A stretch of DNA of 22,351 nt from ZC4RG30 sp040508085. GTDB lineage: Bacteria > Pseudomonadota > Gammaproteobacteria > Steroidobacterales > Steroidobacteraceae. The stretch lies in contig JBEVNO010000087.1 of the NCBI GenBank assembly GCA_040508085.1, positions 1 to 22,351 of the forward strand. The letters are read 5' to 3'. Both the position numbers and the translations under genes were made by a program. Of the stretch, positions 1 to 8,230 are shown piece by piece. Below the pieces are notes generated by a model that did not search any database, was not told the DNA's origin, and was given only the letters and a program-made list of their open reading frames with translations. Positions within the stretch are counted from its first letter, which is position 1; each line of letters starts with the position of its first letter.

Positions 1-705
1 CGCATCACCGACATCGCCGCGCTGGTGCAGAAGGTGAAAGGCAAGGGCACGCTGGTGGCGGTGGACAACACCTTCCTGTCCCCGGCCTGGCAGCGGCCGC
101 TCGATCTTGGCGCGGACATCACGCTGCACTCGACCACCAAGTACATCAACGGCCACAGCGATGTGGTCGGTGGCGCGGTGATCGCGAAGACCAGGGAACT
201 GCACGACCAGCTCGCCTGGTGGGCGAATGCGCTCGGCCTCACTGCTGGCGCCTTCGACAGCTACCTGACGCTGCGCGGCCTGCGCACGCTGGAAGCACGG
301 CTGGCTGTGCATGGCCGCAACGCGGGCCAGCTGGCGGCGTGGCTGGCGCAGCAGCCCGGCGTGCGCAAGGTGTATTACCCCGGCCTGCCGGATCATCCCG
401 GACATGAACTGGCGAAGCGCCAGCAATCCGGCTTCGGCGCCATGGTCACCATCGAACTCGATGGCGGCGCCGACACGGTGAGGAAATTCGTCGAGGGCAT
501 GGAATACTTTTCGCTGGCCGAGTCGCTGGGCGGTGTCGAGAGCCTGATCGCGCATCCGGGCACCATGACGCACGCGGCGATGGCGCCAGAGGCGCGCGCC
601 GCCGCGGGCCTGGTCGATGGCCTGCTGCGCCTGTCCATCGGCATCGAGTCGGTGGAGGATCTGCAACGGGATCTGGCCACAGCGCTGCAACGCTCGCGCA
701 GCTGA
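1..705 (+). CDS. metB: Cystathionine gamma-synthase, PLP-dependent (5' end outside window)
   Basis: C-terminal 234 codons of a Cys/Met-metabolism PLP enzyme; the reading frame is open from base 1, so the start lies upstream. The enzyme normally joins an activated homoserine (O-succinyl or O-acetyl) to cysteine, giving cystathionine for methionine synthesis in the cytoplasm. Seen in the sequence: the AVDNTF strand, then LHSTTKYINGHSD, whose Lys (codon 139-141) is the expected PLP Schiff-base lysine. The C-terminal part has ESLIAHP, TMTHAAMAPEARAAAG and LLRLSIGIE, close to what I remember of MetB. Cystathionine gamma-lyase and O-acetylhomoserine sulfhydrylase belong to the same family and cannot be fully excluded, because the N-terminal residues that help separate them are missing. 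The following gene starts 16 nt downstream, so the two may be co-transcribed. Confidence 0.85.
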   Translation, partial: RITDIAALVQKVKGKGTLVAVDNTFLSPAWQRPLDLGADITLHSTTKYINGHSDVVGGAVIAKTRELHDQLAWWANALGLTAGAFDSYLTLRGLRTLEARLAVHGRNAGQLAAWLAQQPGVRKVYYPGLPDHPGHELAKRQQSGFGAMVTIELDGGADTVRKFVEGMEYFSLAESLGGVESLIAHPGTMTHAAMAPEARAAAGLVDGLLRLSIGIESVEDLQRDLATALQRSRS

Positions 706-721
706 CTCCGGGGAGGTCATG

Positions 722-2146
722 ATGGGTGGTGTACGCACGGTAGCCAGCTGCTGCCTGCTCGCGCTGGTGCTGGCGTGCCGCGTCGGCGCCGCACTGGCCG
801 CCGACGCCTCCCCCGCCATCACGCAGCAGTGGACTACTGCGCAGGATCACCAGGACATGCTGCGCCAGCTCGGCATCACCGAACTGCGGCCGGGCCGTGA
901 CGCCAACGAGAACTCCCCGCGCGCCGCCAACTACGACGAGCGGCTGGCCAATCCCTTTCCGGAATTTCCGGATGCGCTGGTGCTGGCCAATGGCCGCAAG
1001 GTCACGAGCGCGCGCCAGTGGCGCGAGCAGCGCCGCCCGGAAATCGTGGAGCTGTTCGAGCGTGAAGTAGTGGGGCGCATACCGAGGCAGGTGCCGGCCG
1101 TTCAGTGGACGGTGCTGGAGGACGTGGTCGACAAGGTGGGCGCGCGCACCGTGCATGCGCGGCGCCTGGTCGGCCGGGCCGACAACTCCGCCTATGCAGC
1201 CATCGACGTGAATATCGAACTGGTGGTGGTGACGCCGGCCGAAGGCGCCGGGCCGTTCCCGGTGATGATGATGTTCGGTCGCACCCGCATGCCGGGCGAA
1301 CCGGCACCCACGCCGCCCGCCGGTTTGCCGCCGCCACGGCCCGGCGCTGATGCGCCGCCTGCCGAGCAGCTGATCGCAGCCGGCTGGGGCTACGCCTACC
1401 TGAATCCCACCAGCGTGCAGGCGGACAACGGCGCCGGGCTCACCAGGGGCATCATCGGCCTCGCCAACCACGGGCGGCCGCGCCAGCCGCAGGATTGGGG
1501 CGCGCTGCGCGCCTGGGCCTGGGGTGCGAGCCGTGCCCTCGACTACCTGGCGACGGATGCCGCCGTGGACGCGCGACGCGTAGGCATCGAAGGCGTATCC
1601 CGCTATGGCAAGGCGGCGCTGGTGGCCATGGCCTTTGATGAGCGCTTTGCGGTCGTACTGATCGGTTCATCGGGCGAGGGCGGAGTGAAGCCGCACCGGC
1701 GCAACTTTGGCGAAGCAGTGGAGAATCTCACCGGCGAGGGCGGTTACCACTGGATGGCCGGCAACTTCCTCAAGTACGGCGCCGACAAATCGAGCTTTGG
1801 CAGCCGCAATGCCGGGGATATCCCGGTGGATGCCAACCAGCTGCTGGCGCTGTGCGCGCCGCGCGCCACTTTCATCAGCTATGGGGTGCCGGAGCAGGGC
1901 GACGCCAGGTGGCTCGACCAGCAGGGCAGCTTCATGGCCGCCATTGCCGCAGGGCCAGTGTTCCGGTTGCTGGGCGTGAAGGATCTCGGGCGCACGGATG
2001 ATTACCGCCGGGAACTGATGCCACCGGTAAATGAAGGACTGCTGGATGGCCGGCTCGCATGGCGACAGCATGATGGCGGCCACACCGATGCGCCCAACTG
2101 GAAATACTTCATTCCCTGGGCTGAGCGGCAGATCAGCGTGCGGTAG
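722..2146 (+). CDS. Exported CE15 family (glucuronoyl-esterase-like) hydrolase
   Basis: Predicted 474-aa secreted alpha/beta hydrolase of carbohydrate esterase family 15. The best-known members cleave the ester between lignin alcohols and 4-O-methyl-glucuronoyl groups on xylan. Residues 1-26 are a signal peptide (Arg5, hydrophobic core, ALAA before Asp28). The nucleophile elbow is G-V-S293-R-Y-G-K, matching the CE15 G-[C/V]-S-R-x-G-K motif, and the catalytic His is H454 in GGHTDAPNW, followed by the typical NWKYFIPW end. At the place where fungal enzymes have PQESGxGG with the acid Glu, this protein reads GSSGEGG (314-321), so the acid may be elsewhere. A GGGAGG at 711-716 sits 5 nt before ATG 722 and only 2 nt before the adjacent in-frame ATG 719, so I chose 722. 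The open frame extends up to 617, but that part overlaps metB. The family is clear; the substrate is not. Confidence 0.82.
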   Translation: MGGVRTVASCCLLALVLACRVGAALAADASPAITQQWTTAQDHQDMLRQLGITELRPGRDANENSPRAANYDERLANPFPEFPDALVLANGRKVTSARQWREQRRPEIVELFEREVVGRIPRQVPAVQWTVLEDVVDKVGARTVHARRLVGRADNSAYAAIDVNIELVVVTPAEGAGPFPVMMMFGRTRMPGEPAPTPPAGLPPPRPGADAPPAEQLIAAGWGYAYLNPTSVQADNGAGLTRGIIGLANHGRPRQPQDWGALRAWAWGASRALDYLATDAAVDARRVGIEGVSRYGKAALVAMAFDERFAVVLIGSSGEGGVKPHRRNFGEAVENLTGEGGYHWMAGNFLKYGADKSSFGSRNAGDIPVDANQLLALCAPRATFISYGVPEQGDARWLDQQGSFMAAIAAGPVFRLLGVKDLGRTDDYRRELMPPVNEGLLDGRLAWRQHDGGHTDAPNWKYFIPWAERQISVR

Positions 2147-2193
2147 ACACCCGCCGCGCAGCGCATTGGTTTGACGTCCATACCGTCGGTGTC

Positions 2194-2210
2194 GCTGTCG
2201 TCTGGACAGC
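2194..2210 (+). terminator. Small hairpin downstream of the CE15 gene
   Basis: Perfect inverted repeat GCTGTC / GACAGC with a 5-nt loop, about 48 nt after the CE15 stop codon. There is no T-run after it, so it is at best a weak or Rho-assisted stop or an RNA-processing structure. The rest of the 115-nt gap (2147-2261) contains a TTGACG at 2171-2176 without a convincing -10 box. I see nothing else in it. Confidence 0.25.
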
Positions 2211-2261
2211 CGGATTGCGGTACTACTGCTCTCGCCGTTTCATCGGGAGCCGAAGACCACC

Positions 2262-4697
2262 ATGAAGATCCGCCGCCACCTGTGTGCCGCCGCGTTGCTC
2301 GCCGCCTGCCATGCCGCCGCGGGCCAGCAGGTCCCGATCATGCAGCCGGGTGCGCCGGGCAAGGCCAGTCGCGCGCTGTCGGCCACGGATGCGGTGAAGA
2401 TCGCCAATACCAGCTATTCCGGTGACGATGAACAGTTCATGCGGGACATGATCCCGCACCACCAGCAGGCCGTGGAGATGGCGGCGCTGGTCAAGGGCCG
2501 CAGCAACCAGCAGGCGTTGGGCGATGCAGCGGGCCGCATCGATGCTGCGCAGGCGGACGAGATCCGCTTCATGAAGGAATGGCTGGCACAGCGCGGCCTG
2601 GCTGCGGTCGACCCGCATGCCGCGCACATGGCGGGCATGAATATGCCTGGCATGAACATGGGCGTGACGACGGCTGGCAGCATGATGGGCATGGCGACGC
2701 CTGCGCAGATGGCGGACCTTGCCAAGGCCAGCGGCGTGGATTTCGACCGCCAGTTCCTGACCCTGATGATCGCCCATCACAAGGGCGCGGTGGACATGGC
2801 CGACCACCTGCTGAAGCAGCCCGGCTCCGCGCATGATCCAGTGCTGTTCGAATTCATCAATGACCTGAAGAACGAGCAGACCGGCGAGATCAGCCGCATG
2901 AACCTGCTGCTGAATTCCTTGTATACGGACAGCCGCGTGAACCTGAAAGCCGGCCTGCGCGATGCCGGCGAGGCTGCATGGAACCTGAAACTGGTGGCCT
3001 CGCTGCCCAAGCCCGCCGGTTTCTTTGATCCGAAGAACCCCATGGGGTTGCCACCGGAGAAGCCGGTGAAGGCGGGCGAGAAGCCCGCGGCGAAGAGCGC
3101 CGAGGCGGAGAGCCCGCAGAATGATGCGCGCTCGCCGCTGCTGTCCTTCACGAATTCCGACATGGCGTTCAAGGGCGACCTGCTGTTCGCCGGCAATTAC
3201 CATGGCTTCAATGTGTACCGGCTCGACCAGGCCGGCGTACCCAGGCTCCTCAGCTCCGTGGTCTGCCCTGGTGGGCAGGGTGACGTCTCCGTGGTTGGCG
3301 ACCTGCTGATCATGTCGGTGGAACAGACGCGCGGCCGAGTGGATTGCGGGTTGCAGGGCATCGCCAAGGATGTGAGCCCGGAACGTTTCCGTGGCCTGCG
3401 CATCTTCGACATCAAGGATCCGGCGCAGCCGGTGCAGGTCGCCCAGGTGCAGACCTGCCGCGGCTCGCACACCCACTCCGTGGTCTCGCCCGACAGCAAC
3501 GGCCGCATCATTGTCTACAACTCCGGGACTGCGGTGGTGCGCGATGAAAAGGAGCTGCCCGGCTGCATCTCAGGTCCCGGTGACATGCGCACTTCGCTGT
3601 TCAGCATCGATGTGATCGAGATCCCGATCGCGAACCCGGCCAGCGCGCGCATCATCGACAGCCCACGCGTGTTCGCCGACCAGACCACCGGCAACCCGTC
3701 CGGCCTGTGGAAGGGCGGCACACATGGCGAGGGCACCAACGACACCAAGGCGACCGACCAGTGCCACGACATCACCGTGTTCCCGTCACTGGGCTACGCG
3801 GCCGGCGCCTGTTCCGGCAACGGCATCCTGTTCGATATCAAGGATCCGCTGCACCCGAAGCGCATCGATGTGGTGTCGGACCCGGGCTTTGCCTACTGGC
3901 ATTCGGCCACCTTCAACAACGATGGCACGAAGGTGATCTTCACCGATGAGTGGGGCGGCGGCGGGCGGCCACGCTGCCTGGCATCTGACCCGCAGAACTG
4001 GGGCGCCGATGCCATCTATGACATCGTCGAGGGCAAGCTGGTATTCCGCAGCCATTTCAAGTTGCCCGCACCGCAGTCCGACAAGGAAAACTGCGTGGCG
4101 CACAACGGCTCGATCGTGCCGGTGCCCGGGCGCGACCTGTTCGTGCAGGCCTGGTACCAGGGTGGCATCTCGGTCATCGATTTCACCGATTCGGCCAAGC
4201 CCGCGGAGATTGCCTATTTCGACCGCGGCCCCATCAATGCCGACAAGCTGGTGGGTGGCGGCTTCTGGTCCGCGTACTGGTATGGCGGGCGCATCTATGG
4301 CACCGAGATGGTCCGTGGCCTGGATATGCTGACGCTGGCGCCCAGCCAAATGCTGACCCAGGAGGAGATCGACGCTGCAGTGCTCGCCCAGCACCGCAAT
4401 GTGTTCAACCCGCAGGATCAGTTCCCCGTGGTCTGGCCGGCTGACCCGGTAGTCGCCAAGGCCTGGCTCGCCGGCTTGCGGCGCGCCGGTGCGGTCCCGG
4501 CTTCGCTGCAGGCAGCTGGCACCGCGCTCGACAGCGCTGCCCAGACGCTGGCGGCGGGGAAGAAGGACACCGCACTGGCAGGTCGTGTGGCAGCGCTCGC
4601 GCAGGCTGCCCAGACTGCCGAAGGCGAAACGGCGGCACGCCGGCGGCTGCAGGGACTGGCGGGCACACTGGACGGCATCGCCGCCCGCCTGCGCTGA
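2262..4697 (+). CDS. Exported DUF305 - Met/His linker - LVIVD-like beta-propeller fusion protein
   Basis: 811-aa exported protein with three parts. Residues 1-21 are a signal sequence; L13-A14-A15-C16 fits a lipobox, but the hydrophobic core is short and ordinary cleavage near Gly21 is possible. Residues 49-215 are a DUF305 (ferritin-like helical) module with its two signature helices, FMRDMIPHHQQAVEMA (H66, H67) and FLTLMIAHHKGAVDMA (H172, H173). Between them residues 119-144 hold two His and eight Met, a composition typical of copper or silver sites. Residues about 290-690 look like LVIVD-type propeller blades (repeated short units such as GLRIFDIKDPAQP and GISVIDFTDSAKP). The last 110 residues are Ala-rich and helical. 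Some DUF305 proteins bind copper, so a periplasmic or surface metal-binding role is an inference; no reaction can be assigned. ATG 2262 directly precedes the signal peptide. The next gene starts 49 nt downstream. Confidence 0.8.
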   Translation: MKIRRHLCAAALLAACHAAAGQQVPIMQPGAPGKASRALSATDAVKIANTSYSGDDEQFMRDMIPHHQQAVEMAALVKGRSNQQALGDAAGRIDAAQADEIRFMKEWLAQRGLAAVDPHAAHMAGMNMPGMNMGVTTAGSMMGMATPAQMADLAKASGVDFDRQFLTLMIAHHKGAVDMADHLLKQPGSAHDPVLFEFINDLKNEQTGEISRMNLLLNSLYTDSRVNLKAGLRDAGEAAWNLKLVASLPKPAGFFDPKNPMGLPPEKPVKAGEKPAAKSAEAESPQNDARSPLLSFTNSDMAFKGDLLFAGNYHGFNVYRLDQAGVPRLLSSVVCPGGQGDVSVVGDLLIMSVEQTRGRVDCGLQGIAKDVSPERFRGLRIFDIKDPAQPVQVAQVQTCRGSHTHSVVSPDSNGRIIVYNSGTAVVRDEKELPGCISGPGDMRTSLFSIDVIEIPIANPASARIIDSPRVFADQTTGNPSGLWKGGTHGEGTNDTKATDQCHDITVFPSLGYAAGACSGNGILFDIKDPLHPKRIDVVSDPGFAYWHSATFNNDGTKVIFTDEWGGGGRPRCLASDPQNWGADAIYDIVEGKLVFRSHFKLPAPQSDKENCVAHNGSIVPVPGRDLFVQAWYQGGISVIDFTDSAKPAEIAYFDRGPINADKLVGGGFWSAYWYGGRIYGTEMVRGLDMLTLAPSQMLTQEEIDAAVLAQHRNVFNPQDQFPVVWPADPVVAKAWLAGLRRAGAVPASLQAAGTALDSAAQTLAAGKKDTALAGRVAALAQAAQTAEGETAARRRLQGLAGTLDGIAARLR

Positions 4698-4746
4698 CTA
4701 TCTCTGCAGGCGTCGCTGTCATGGCTGGCAGGTGAGGGGGTCGCTC

Positions 4747-5562
4747 ATGCGCAATGTCATCTTTGGCGCCGTGACCTTGTCTGTGCTGGCCGGGCCCGCC
4801 GTCCCGGCTGAAGTGCCGGGGGGGCCGAGGCAGGTCGAGCAGATGATTCCGGCCATCTGTCCGGCAATGGTCGGCGATCTCATGGCACGTCAGCCGCGGA
4901 TGGCTGCGGCGCTGGCAGGCCAGCAGCTGGATGCAGCCGCCACTTGCGGCTGCGCGAACGAGCGCTTCCTGCGCGACCGCGAGATCTCGCGCATGTCGGG
5001 CCGGCCGCTCGCGGATGTGCTTAAGCAGGCTGGCAGCGCCGCCAATGCCGAACAGGCGCAGTCCTACATCACCATGCGCGGCATGCAGCACATGCTCGCC
5101 TGCGTGGCTGAGGAGATCGATCGCAAGCTGGCCGCCAGCGTCATACCCGTGGCATCCGACGCCGCGGCGCAAGCACAGTTGAGGGACTTCGCCGACTCCG
5201 TCGTGCCGCTGCTGGTGGGCGATGATCTGGCGGCTTTGTACGAGCAGATCGCGCCTTCGCGCCGCTCCGTGCTTACCTTCGAACTGCTGGCCAGGGAGGC
5301 TGCGACCCTGCGTGACGCGTTCGGCGTGATCCGCACCACCCGCTATCGCGGCATCGAACGCGGCGTCCACGTAGCCGGCGGCGAGCAGCAGCCATTGGTG
5401 CAGGTGAGCTACGAGATCACCACGGAGCGCTACGACTCTGGTCACCGGCTCTTCATTCAGGTAGTGCAGGAAGGCGGGCGGCTCTGGGTGGAGCGCCTTG
5501 GCGTCCAGCGCGGTCTGGGCAAGCTGCCCGCGTCACCGTCCAGGCCCGCAACCGGCAGCTGA
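4747..5562 (+). CDS. Exported hypothetical protein with CxC motif
   Basis: 271-aa protein of unknown function. Residues 1-21 form a signal peptide (MRNVIFGAV..., cleavage near VPA|E), so it should be periplasmic. The N-terminal half is helical and carries four Cys, C38, C67, C69 and C119, the middle two as T-C-G-C. They could form disulfides or bind a metal. The C-terminal half (about 150-255, LLVGDDLAALYEQIAPSRRSV and then beta-strands QVSYEITTERY, HRLFIQVVQEGGRLWVERLGV) resembles the NTF2/cystatin-like fold of DUF4019/DUF3887 proteins, but this is only a visual impression. ATG 4747 has GAGGGGG at 4734-4740 with 6-nt spacing; the open frame extends upstream but overlaps the preceding gene in another frame. 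It is probably co-transcribed with the DUF305-propeller gene, which would make it a candidate partner. Confidence 0.7.
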   Translation: MRNVIFGAVTLSVLAGPAVPAEVPGGPRQVEQMIPAICPAMVGDLMARQPRMAAALAGQQLDAAATCGCANERFLRDREISRMSGRPLADVLKQAGSAANAEQAQSYITMRGMQHMLACVAEEIDRKLAASVIPVASDAAAQAQLRDFADSVVPLLVGDDLAALYEQIAPSRRSVLTFELLAREAATLRDAFGVIRTTRYRGIERGVHVAGGEQQPLVQVSYEITTERYDSGHRLFIQVVQEGGRLWVERLGVQRGLGKLPASPSRPATGS

Positions 5563-5575
5563 CGCACGAACCTGG

Positions 5576-5620
5576 CGCGGCCGGCCGCGTGGCCGCGTAG
5601 CGGGCCGCGCGGGGCCGGGG
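5576..5620. repeat. GC-only palindrome and tandem 8-mers in the intergenic region
   Basis: CGCGGCCGGCCGCG (5576-5589) is a perfect 14-bp palindrome. GGCCGCGT then occurs twice in tandem at 5583-5590 and 5591-5598, followed by a further GC-only stretch with GGGCC repeats to 5620. It lies between the CxC-protein stop (5562) and the next gene. It could fold into a strong hairpin and act as a transcription barrier, but no T-run follows. Confidence 0.4.
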
Positions 5621-5642
5621 GACGTCGTTGCCACCCGACATT

Positions 5643-5671
5643 TTGACCTCGTTGGCCCGGTTGACTATCGT
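5643..5671 (+). promoter_or_regulatory. Possible sigma70 promoter for the 816-aa protein gene
   Basis: TTGACC (5643-5648) and TATCGT (5666-5671) are separated by 17 bp, five and four matches to the -35 and -10 consensus. A start about 7 nt downstream would give a leader of roughly 25 nt before TTG 5703 that still contains the GAGG at 5689-5692. A second TTGACT (5661-5666) has no matching -10. This is a pattern match only. Confidence 0.3.
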
Positions 5672-5702
5672 CCAGGGTCGCCCCTGGCGAGGACTACAGA
5701 TT

Positions 5703-8153
5703 TTGCTCAACCGACTGCTCCGGATACTGCCCATCGCACTGGCGCTGACCGCAGGTGCCGGCCCCGCGGCCGCCGCCGCCGCCGCACCCTTCGACCTGGA
5801 AGGTCCTACGCTCGATGTACGGGTGTCCCGCGCCGAGGCCTCGCTGCCTGTCGCCCAGGTTCCGAACCTGCATGCCGGCGACAGCCTCGTGATCCGGGCC
5901 GACTTTCCCGAATCACAGTCAGCGCGCTACCTGCTCATCGTCGCGTTCCTGCGCGGCGCCACCAATCCGCCACCGGACAAGTGGTTCTTCCAGTGCGAGA
6001 CCTGGAAGGAGAAGTGCCGCCGGAATGGCCTCAATGTGAAGGTCCCCGACGGCGCCGAGCAGACGCTGGTGTTCCTGGCGCCGTCTTCGGGCAACGGCTT
6101 CGACACGCTGGTGGGCGCGGTGCAGGGACGGCCTGGCGCCTTCGTGCGCGCCGCGCAGCAACTGAACCAGGCCAGCCTCGACCGTGCCCGACTGGAGATC
6201 TACCTGCGCGATCTGCGCAAGCTCGACCTCGCCAGCCAGGAGAAGGTGAAGGAGGCGATCCCGCTGCTCGCGCGCAGCCTGGCCATCCGCGTGAATGAGA
6301 AATGCCTGGACCGCATTCCGCAGCTGCAGGTCTCCTGCCTGATGGAAGGCCAGGACACGCTGATCCTCTCCGATGGTCACAGCGCTTCGATCATTGAAGC
6401 GCTGACTGCCAGTCCTGCCACTGAAGCGCTGCTGACGGCTGCGGCCACTCCGCAGCTCAACTCCGGCTACTACAGCCCGTACATCTCGTCCGTGATCGAC
6501 CTGGCCCGCCTGCTGGATCCTTTCAAGCGGGCGAGCTACCAGTACGTGCCGGCGCTCGCGTTCCAGCAGGAGCAGCGCATGGCGCTGCGCCTGAATACGC
6601 CACCGTCGTTCCAGAACCCGAAATCCGTGCTGGTGGCGGCGCTGCCACCGATCGAGGCGGCGCGCATGCCATTGATGCGGGCGGTGGATCCACGCGACAT
6701 CTTCTGCGCACGCAAATCCTCGCTGGTGTTGCCCGTGGAGGGGGCGCCGCTGGTGTTCGGAACGCAGTATGCGCATGACCTGCAGCTGCACCTGACCCGC
6801 GCCGATGGCTCACAGATCGAACTGCCGGCAAGCCCGGACGCGCTGCAGGGTGGTTTCCTGGTGGATACCGCGGCGCTGGCCTCTGCGGGGCTAACCGGCA
6901 GCACGCGCGGCGTGCTGCGCGGCAAGTGGGGCTTCGAAGATTATGTGGGTCCCGAATTCCAGATGGAGATGCCCGTGCAGCAGAGCTGGCGCACGGGGGG
7001 CACGGATGACGACACATTGATCGTGGGGCGCGATGGCGTGGTGCATGTGCGCGCCGAGAGCGTGAGCTGCCTGCGGGATGTGGAAGTGGAGGGGCCCGGC
7101 GGCAGCCGCATCACGGCGCAGTGGCAGCTGGTCGCGCCGGGCGAAGTCGTGGTGAAGTTCCCCCTCCAGCAGGCGCAACCCGGCGGCCTGACGCTGCGCA
7201 TGGCGCAGTATGGCGATGAGGTGTCCCAGGCAGTGCCACTGCAGACCTACACGGCGGCTGCGCACCTGGACGATTTCATTTTGCATGCCGGCGATGCCCA
7301 GGGTGTGCTGAAAGGCCAGCGTCTGGATCAGGTGACCGGGCTCAGTGCCGCGGGAATCGAGTTCTCGCCGGGACCCTTCACGCCTGGCAAAGGCAATGAT
7401 GAGCTCGTGATGCTGGCGCGTGAGACCGCCCCCAGGGCCACGCAAATGAACGCCGGCGATCCGCTCAGTGTCAGGGTTTCACTGAACGATGGGCGCACTC
7501 TGGCGTTGCGCGCCAATGTGCTGCCGGCGCGCCCGGGGGCCACGTTGATCGACAAGAGCGTGCGCCTGCCTCCTTCCGGGGACGAGGCCCGCATTCTCAT
7601 GGCCAACAACGATGAACTGCCGCTCGGGGGCACATTGACCTTTTCGCTGCGTTCCAACTCGGCCAAGGGTTTCGGCGCCAACGAGCGCGTGGAGATCGCC
7701 TCGCGCGACGGACTGTTCGCTGCCACGTTGACCCTCGCAAAGAACCAGCTCCGGCGCGCCGGCGCCGGGGTGGTGGTCGCCTCGCTGGATCCGGCGCGGG
7801 AATTCGGGCCTGACGCGTTCGGGCCACTGCGCTTCCGCGTGGTTGCCGATGAGGTGCAGGGCGACTGGAAGCCCCTGGTCACCCTGATCCGCGTGCCTGA
7901 ACTGGATGCGCTCACCTGCGCTGCGAGCAGCGACGCCACATGCAGCCTGTCCGGCTCCGATCTCTATCTCATCGAGGCGGTGGGGCGCGGGCCCGGCTTC
8001 GAGCAGCCGGTGCAAGTGCCGGAAGGTTTTGCAGGCCATGCACTGCTGGTGCCCCATCCTGGCGATGACGGGCTGTATGTGAGGCTGCGCGACAACCCCT
8101 CGGTGGTGCATGCCGTGACGATGAAGACGATCGTCCCCGAGCCCGCGCAGTGA
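5703..8153 (+). CDS. Large exported protein of unknown function (TTG start)
   Basis: 816-aa protein that I do not recognise. From TTG 5703 it begins MLNRLLRILPIALALTAGAG, a clear signal peptide with likely cleavage in the poly-Ala stretch before PFDLEG. GAGG at 5689-5692 lies 10 nt upstream. A longer start at TTG 5628 would put 25 residues before the signal peptide, so I prefer 5703. After an N-terminal beta-rich segment (LDVRVSRAEASLPVAQVPNLHAGDSLV...) there is a helical middle (about 150-300), then a long series of beta-strand segments with short Asp/Gly turns, suggesting several Ig-like or jelly-roll domains. Cys occur in spaced pairs (for example CETWKEKC, CAASSDATC), consistent with periplasmic disulfides. 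No catalytic motif, repeat signature or membrane anchor is visible. It is separated from the upstream genes by a GC-rich palindrome, so it may be its own transcription unit. Confidence 0.75.
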   Translation: MLNRLLRILPIALALTAGAGPAAAAAAAPFDLEGPTLDVRVSRAEASLPVAQVPNLHAGDSLVIRADFPESQSARYLLIVAFLRGATNPPPDKWFFQCETWKEKCRRNGLNVKVPDGAEQTLVFLAPSSGNGFDTLVGAVQGRPGAFVRAAQQLNQASLDRARLEIYLRDLRKLDLASQEKVKEAIPLLARSLAIRVNEKCLDRIPQLQVSCLMEGQDTLILSDGHSASIIEALTASPATEALLTAAATPQLNSGYYSPYISSVIDLARLLDPFKRASYQYVPALAFQQEQRMALRLNTPPSFQNPKSVLVAALPPIEAARMPLMRAVDPRDIFCARKSSLVLPVEGAPLVFGTQYAHDLQLHLTRADGSQIELPASPDALQGGFLVDTAALASAGLTGSTRGVLRGKWGFEDYVGPEFQMEMPVQQSWRTGGTDDDTLIVGRDGVVHVRAESVSCLRDVEVEGPGGSRITAQWQLVAPGEVVVKFPLQQAQPGGLTLRMAQYGDEVSQAVPLQTYTAAAHLDDFILHAGDAQGVLKGQRLDQVTGLSAAGIEFSPGPFTPGKGNDELVMLARETAPRATQMNAGDPLSVRVSLNDGRTLALRANVLPARPGATLIDKSVRLPPSGDEARILMANNDELPLGGTLTFSLRSNSAKGFGANERVEIASRDGLFAATLTLAKNQLRRAGAGVVVASLDPAREFGPDAFGPLRFRVVADEVQGDWKPLVTLIRVPELDALTCAASSDATCSLSGSDLYLIEAVGRGPGFEQPVQVPEGFAGHALLVPHPGDDGLYVRLRDNPSVVHAVTMKTIVPEPAQ

Positions 8154-8172
8154 CCCTGGGCTCGACTTCGCA

Positions 8173-8226
8173 GGCTGCAAGGCAGCCGTCAGGCGCCATC
8201 ATCTGAAACGGCGCCGGGCCGCCCGG
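8173..8226. terminator. Three successive hairpins between convergent genes
   Basis: The 77-nt gap between the 816-aa gene and the Lrp-family gene holds three inverted repeats: GGCTGC-AAG-GCAGCC (8173-8187), GGCGCC with a 12-nt loop and GGCGCC (8192-8215), and CCGGG-CCG-CCCGG (8214-8226). The second and third share two bases and would compete. None has a T-run. Their position suggests transcription termination from both sides. Confidence 0.45.
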
Positions 8227-8230
8227 TGCA

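Noticed and set aside
2171..2176. TTGACG before the DUF305 gene as a promoter
   Set aside because: The sequence 17 bp downstream (GCTGTC) does not resemble a -10 box.
2223..3476. 417-aa minus-strand open frame opposite the DUF305 gene
   Set aside because: Arg/His-rich shadow of the DUF305-propeller gene, whose motifs and signal peptide are clear.
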